DNA of 12,822 nucleotides. Source: JBJMLO01 sp045805265 (GTDB taxonomy: Bacteria; Actinomycetota; UBA4738; JACQTL01). Where the stretch lies: positions 1 to 12,822 of the forward strand of contig JBJMLO010000009.1 of assembly GCA_045805265.1 (NCBI GenBank). The letters are read 5' to 3'. The notes under the pieces are model-generated. The model had not been told where the DNA came from and ran no database searches. It worked only from the letters and a program-made list of their open reading frames with translations. This document shows, one piece after another, positions 10,765-12,822 of this stretch. Position 1 is the stretch's first letter; each line of letters starts with the position of its first letter. A program made the translations under genes and the position numbers.

Positions 10765-12822
10765 ATGAGCGGATCGGGGACTGACGCAAGCGGCTCCAGC
10801 AACCATCGCAGGGGTCGTTCGCGCAAGCGTCTGGTGGCTCGAATCTCGTTGCTGTTCGTGTTGACCGGGGTGATTGCCCTCGTGGCGACCCAGGCGTGGG
10901 CGGTACACGACGCCGGCATCGTCGAGCTCGACCACAACATGAACAATGACGCCACGGCGGGGACTGACTGGAACTCGCTGTACGACGCCAGCGGCAACCG
11001 GATCACCGCGAACGAGCCCGCCTCCGTCATCGACTCGACGGGCGTGCTGCGTGACTTCACGCCCGGCGCGACCGGACCCGACAGCACCTACTACGACCCG
11101 AGCACGAAGGACTTCCAGGCCATCGGTTCGAGTGGGTCCCAGGTCTGGCAGTGCCAGCAGGCGACCAATCCCACCGACAAGGACGAGATCCTCAACGCGT
11201 ACGCCATCGCCGCCCGGCCAACAGGCGCGCTGGACCCCTACAACGGCCATACGCTTCTGTACTTCGGGGCCGAGCGGTTCGACAACAGCGGAGCCGCCTT
11301 CATGGGTTTCTGGTTCTTCCAGAAGAAGGTCGGGTGCACGTCGCCCGCGTCGGGCGACGCATTCTTCACCGGGTCCAAGACCGACGGCGACGTCCTGGTG
11401 CAGATCAACTTCACGAACGGTGGAGCCATCACCCGGCTGCAGGCCTTCGAGTGGCTGTCCACCCCCAGCCCGCACCTGAACCTCATCGCCGACTCGGCGG
11501 ACTGCGACACCGCTTCCGCGGGCGACGACCTGTGCGCCTCGGTCAACACCACGAACCAGACGCCCAACTGGCAGACCCAGGACAAGACCAAGCCCACCGA
11601 CTCCGGGACCAATCCCACCCAGGTCCTCGATCCCTCCGAGTTCGTGGAGGGTGGCCTCGACCTCAAGGACATCTTCGCGAACATCGGCGGCGTCCCGCCC
11701 TGCTTCGGCTCCTTCCTGGCCGAGACACGGTCGACGCACAGCCAGGACGGGACGCTGAAGGACTGGGTCGGGAGCAGCTTCAACACCTGCAAGGGCAAGA
11801 TCTCCATCTCGCCGAACGGTGTGAACCAGATTGGCGCCAGCCACACGTTCACCGTCCACGTCGAGGCGGACGACGGCACGGGCAACGGATTCCAGCCGCA
11901 GTCGGGCGTGAAGCCCACCGTCACCCTGACGAACACCGGCGGCGCCACCGCCTCGATCACCGGCGGAACCTGTTCGACGACCGGAACGAACTCCAGTGGC
12001 GACTGCACGGTGGTGGTGTCGTCGCCCACTGCCGGCACGACCACTGCACATGCTGCCGCGACCTTGACGGTTGGCACCAGCAGCCTGAGCGTCGAGACCG
12101 ACGGGAAGGCGCCCAATTCGGGTGACGCGACGAAGAAGTGGGTCGACGGCAACATCTCCATCACCCCGAACGGGGTGAACGAGGTGGGTCACCAGCACGT
12201 CTTCACGATCACCGCCAACGCAGTCCCGGCAGGGACGACGGTGACCTTCAACTCGATCACCCCGTCGGTGAGCCCGGCGCCGACCTCCCAGTCGACGACC
12301 TGCGCCTCGCCGTCCGGGACCGGGAACACCCGAACGTGCACCCTGACCATCAACAACAGCTCGGCCGGGACGTTCACGGCCAACGCCACCGTGTCGCTCA
12401 CGTTCAGTGACGGGACGAATTCGACCACCTTCACCCGGAGCACTGACAGCACGCATGGCTCGAGCGGGTCGGCCACCAAGACGTTCGTGGACGCCAAGGT
12501 CTCCATCACCCCGAGCGCCACCAACGAGGTGGGCCACTCCCACACCTTCACCGTGACCGTCCAGAAGAACGCCGGTGACGGCGCCGGGTTCGTGGCGGCC
12601 ACCGTGGGCAACGTGGACGTGACCCTCACCAACTCCAACGGGGCCACCAACACCCTGAACGCCGCGGCCTCCACCTGCGACGACGCCCAGCCCTCCGGGG
12701 ACAACCTGGACGCCAACGGGCAGTGCACCGTGGTGTTCACCTCGAACTCCGCGGGCCAGGTCACCGGGCACGCCTCGGTGTCCCTGTCGGTGGGCGGGGT
12801 CGCCCTGACCCGCTCGACGGAC
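10765..12822 (+). CDS. Secreted surface protein with Ig-like repeats, 3' end outside window
   Basis: The frame is open from ATG 10765 to the window edge (686 residues seen). A long basic N-region (NHRRGRSRKR at 13-22) and a hydrophobic stretch at about 27-42 end at AWA before V47, a signal peptide for Sec export. Residues about 47-342 form one domain with HTLLYFGAERFDNSG (162-176), GFWFFQKKVG and CFGSFLAETRS (313-323). This pattern resembles the N-terminal domain of large actinobacterial cell-surface proteins, as far as I recall, and looks all-beta. Then come Ig-like modules at 343-461, 462-576 and 577 onward, each opening with (V/I)S(I/P)(T/S)P..xN and carrying one pair of cysteines. No catalytic motif is visible. 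Cell anchoring cannot be judged because the C-terminus is missing. G-rich GTGGGGGGGC serves as the ribosome site. It could be an adhesin, fibre or S-layer-associated protein. Confidence 0.85.
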   Translation, partial: MSGSGTDASGSSNHRRGRSRKRLVARISLLFVLTGVIALVATQAWAVHDAGIVELDHNMNNDATAGTDWNSLYDASGNRITANEPASVIDSTGVLRDFTPGATGPDSTYYDPSTKDFQAIGSSGSQVWQCQQATNPTDKDEILNAYAIAARPTGALDPYNGHTLLYFGAERFDNSGAAFMGFWFFQKKVGCTSPASGDAFFTGSKTDGDVLVQINFTNGGAITRLQAFEWLSTPSPHLNLIADSADCDTASAGDDLCASVNTTNQTPNWQTQDKTKPTDSGTNPTQVLDPSEFVEGGLDLKDIFANIGGVPPCFGSFLAETRSTHSQDGTLKDWVGSSFNTCKGKISISPNGVNQIGASHTFTVHVEADDGTGNGFQPQSGVKPTVTLTNTGGATASITGGTCSTTGTNSSGDCTVVVSSPTAGTTTAHAAATLTVGTSSLSVETDGKAPNSGDATKKWVDGNISITPNGVNEVGHQHVFTITANAVPAGTTVTFNSITPSVSPAPTSQSTTCASPSGTGNTRTCTLTINNSSAGTFTANATVSLTFSDGTNSTTFTRSTDSTHGSSGSATKTFVDAKVSITPSATNEVGHSHTFTVTVQKNAGDGAGFVAATVGNVDVTLTNSNGATNTLNAAASTCDDAQPSGDNLDANGQCTVVFTSNSAGQVTGHASVSLSVGGVALTRSTD
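11791..12822 (+). repeat. Tandem Ig-like modules of about 115-119 residues
   Basis: Module 1 is 11791-12147, module 2 is 12148-12492, and module 3 starts at 12493 and is cut by the window edge. Each begins ISISPNGVNQIG, ISITPNGVNEVGH or VSITPSATNEVGH, continues HTFT(V/I), and has two cysteines in the second half (403/414, 513/525, 638/654). Modules 1 and 2 end in a (W/F)VD linker. They look like Big_1 or similar bacterial Ig-like domains. Confidence 0.8.

Noticed and set aside
10738..12771. 677-residue minus-strand open frame opposite the secreted protein
   Set aside because: Composition is Gly/Arg/Val-rich shadow sequence without a recognisable domain, while the plus strand has a signal peptide and repeated modules.
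3664..12822. CRISPR array, insertion sequence or phage elements
   Set aside because: I saw no regularly spaced direct repeats with unique spacers, no transposase motifs and no flanking terminal repeats. The only tandem repeats are within proteins.

Overview
This is a GC-rich window whose gene order fits an actinobacterium (Actinomycetota). tuf runs into rpmG, and two MaoC-fold dehydratase genes of the HadA/HadB type lie between rpmG and a tRNA-Trp gene, followed by secE, nusG, rplK and rplA. The same backbone (rpmG, had genes, tRNA-Trp, secE, nusG, rplK, rplA) is known from mycobacteria and, with changes, from Streptomyces. The class cannot be fixed from this window. Between the backbone genes lie accessory genes that I infer to be lineage insertions.

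Layout. Positions 2-1001 (+) hold the 3' part of tuf (EF-Tu) and rpmG (L33). Positions 1006-1680 (-) encode a LuxR/NarL-type response regulator without a partner kinase in the window. Positions 1888-3582 (+) are a tight three-gene cassette: an SDR oxidoreductase, a HadA-like subunit and a catalytic HadB-like subunit, ending at a hairpin. Positions 3700-4648 (+) are an ECF sigma factor overlapping its membrane-anchored zinc-type anti-sigma factor. Positions 4661-7228 (-) encode an 855-residue, almost wholly coiled-coil protein with two kinds of internal repeat. Positions 7431-10297 (+) are the tRNA-Trp, secE, nusG, rplK, rplA unit. It has a good sigma-70-type promoter, a NusG with an exceptionally long acidic N-terminal extension, and an mRNA element before rplK that resembles the 23S rRNA site of ribosomal protein L1. 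Positions 10298-10764 have no convincing gene but carry a promoter and a leader of about 240 nt. From 10765 to the window end (+) runs a secreted protein with a signal peptide, a large N-terminal domain and Ig-like repeats. It is open at the window edge.

How the genes work together. The translation genes (EF-Tu, L33, tRNA-Trp, L11, L1), the secretion subunit SecE and the transcription factor NusG form a housekeeping cluster. The SDR and HadAB pair would catalyse adjacent steps of acyl chemistry, 3-oxo/3-hydroxy interconversion and (R)-3-hydroxyacyl dehydration or hydration. The direction and carrier (ACP or CoA) are not settled by sequence. The sigma/anti-sigma pair is a self-contained signalling module. 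rplJ and rplL do not follow rplA; a surface-protein gene with its own promoter does.

The least explained items are the hendecad-repeat coiled-coil protein, the NusG extension, the inverted repeat filling the tRNA-Trp promoter spacer, and the long leader and modular architecture of the secreted protein. I found no CRISPR array, insertion sequence, phage gene or obvious defence system.
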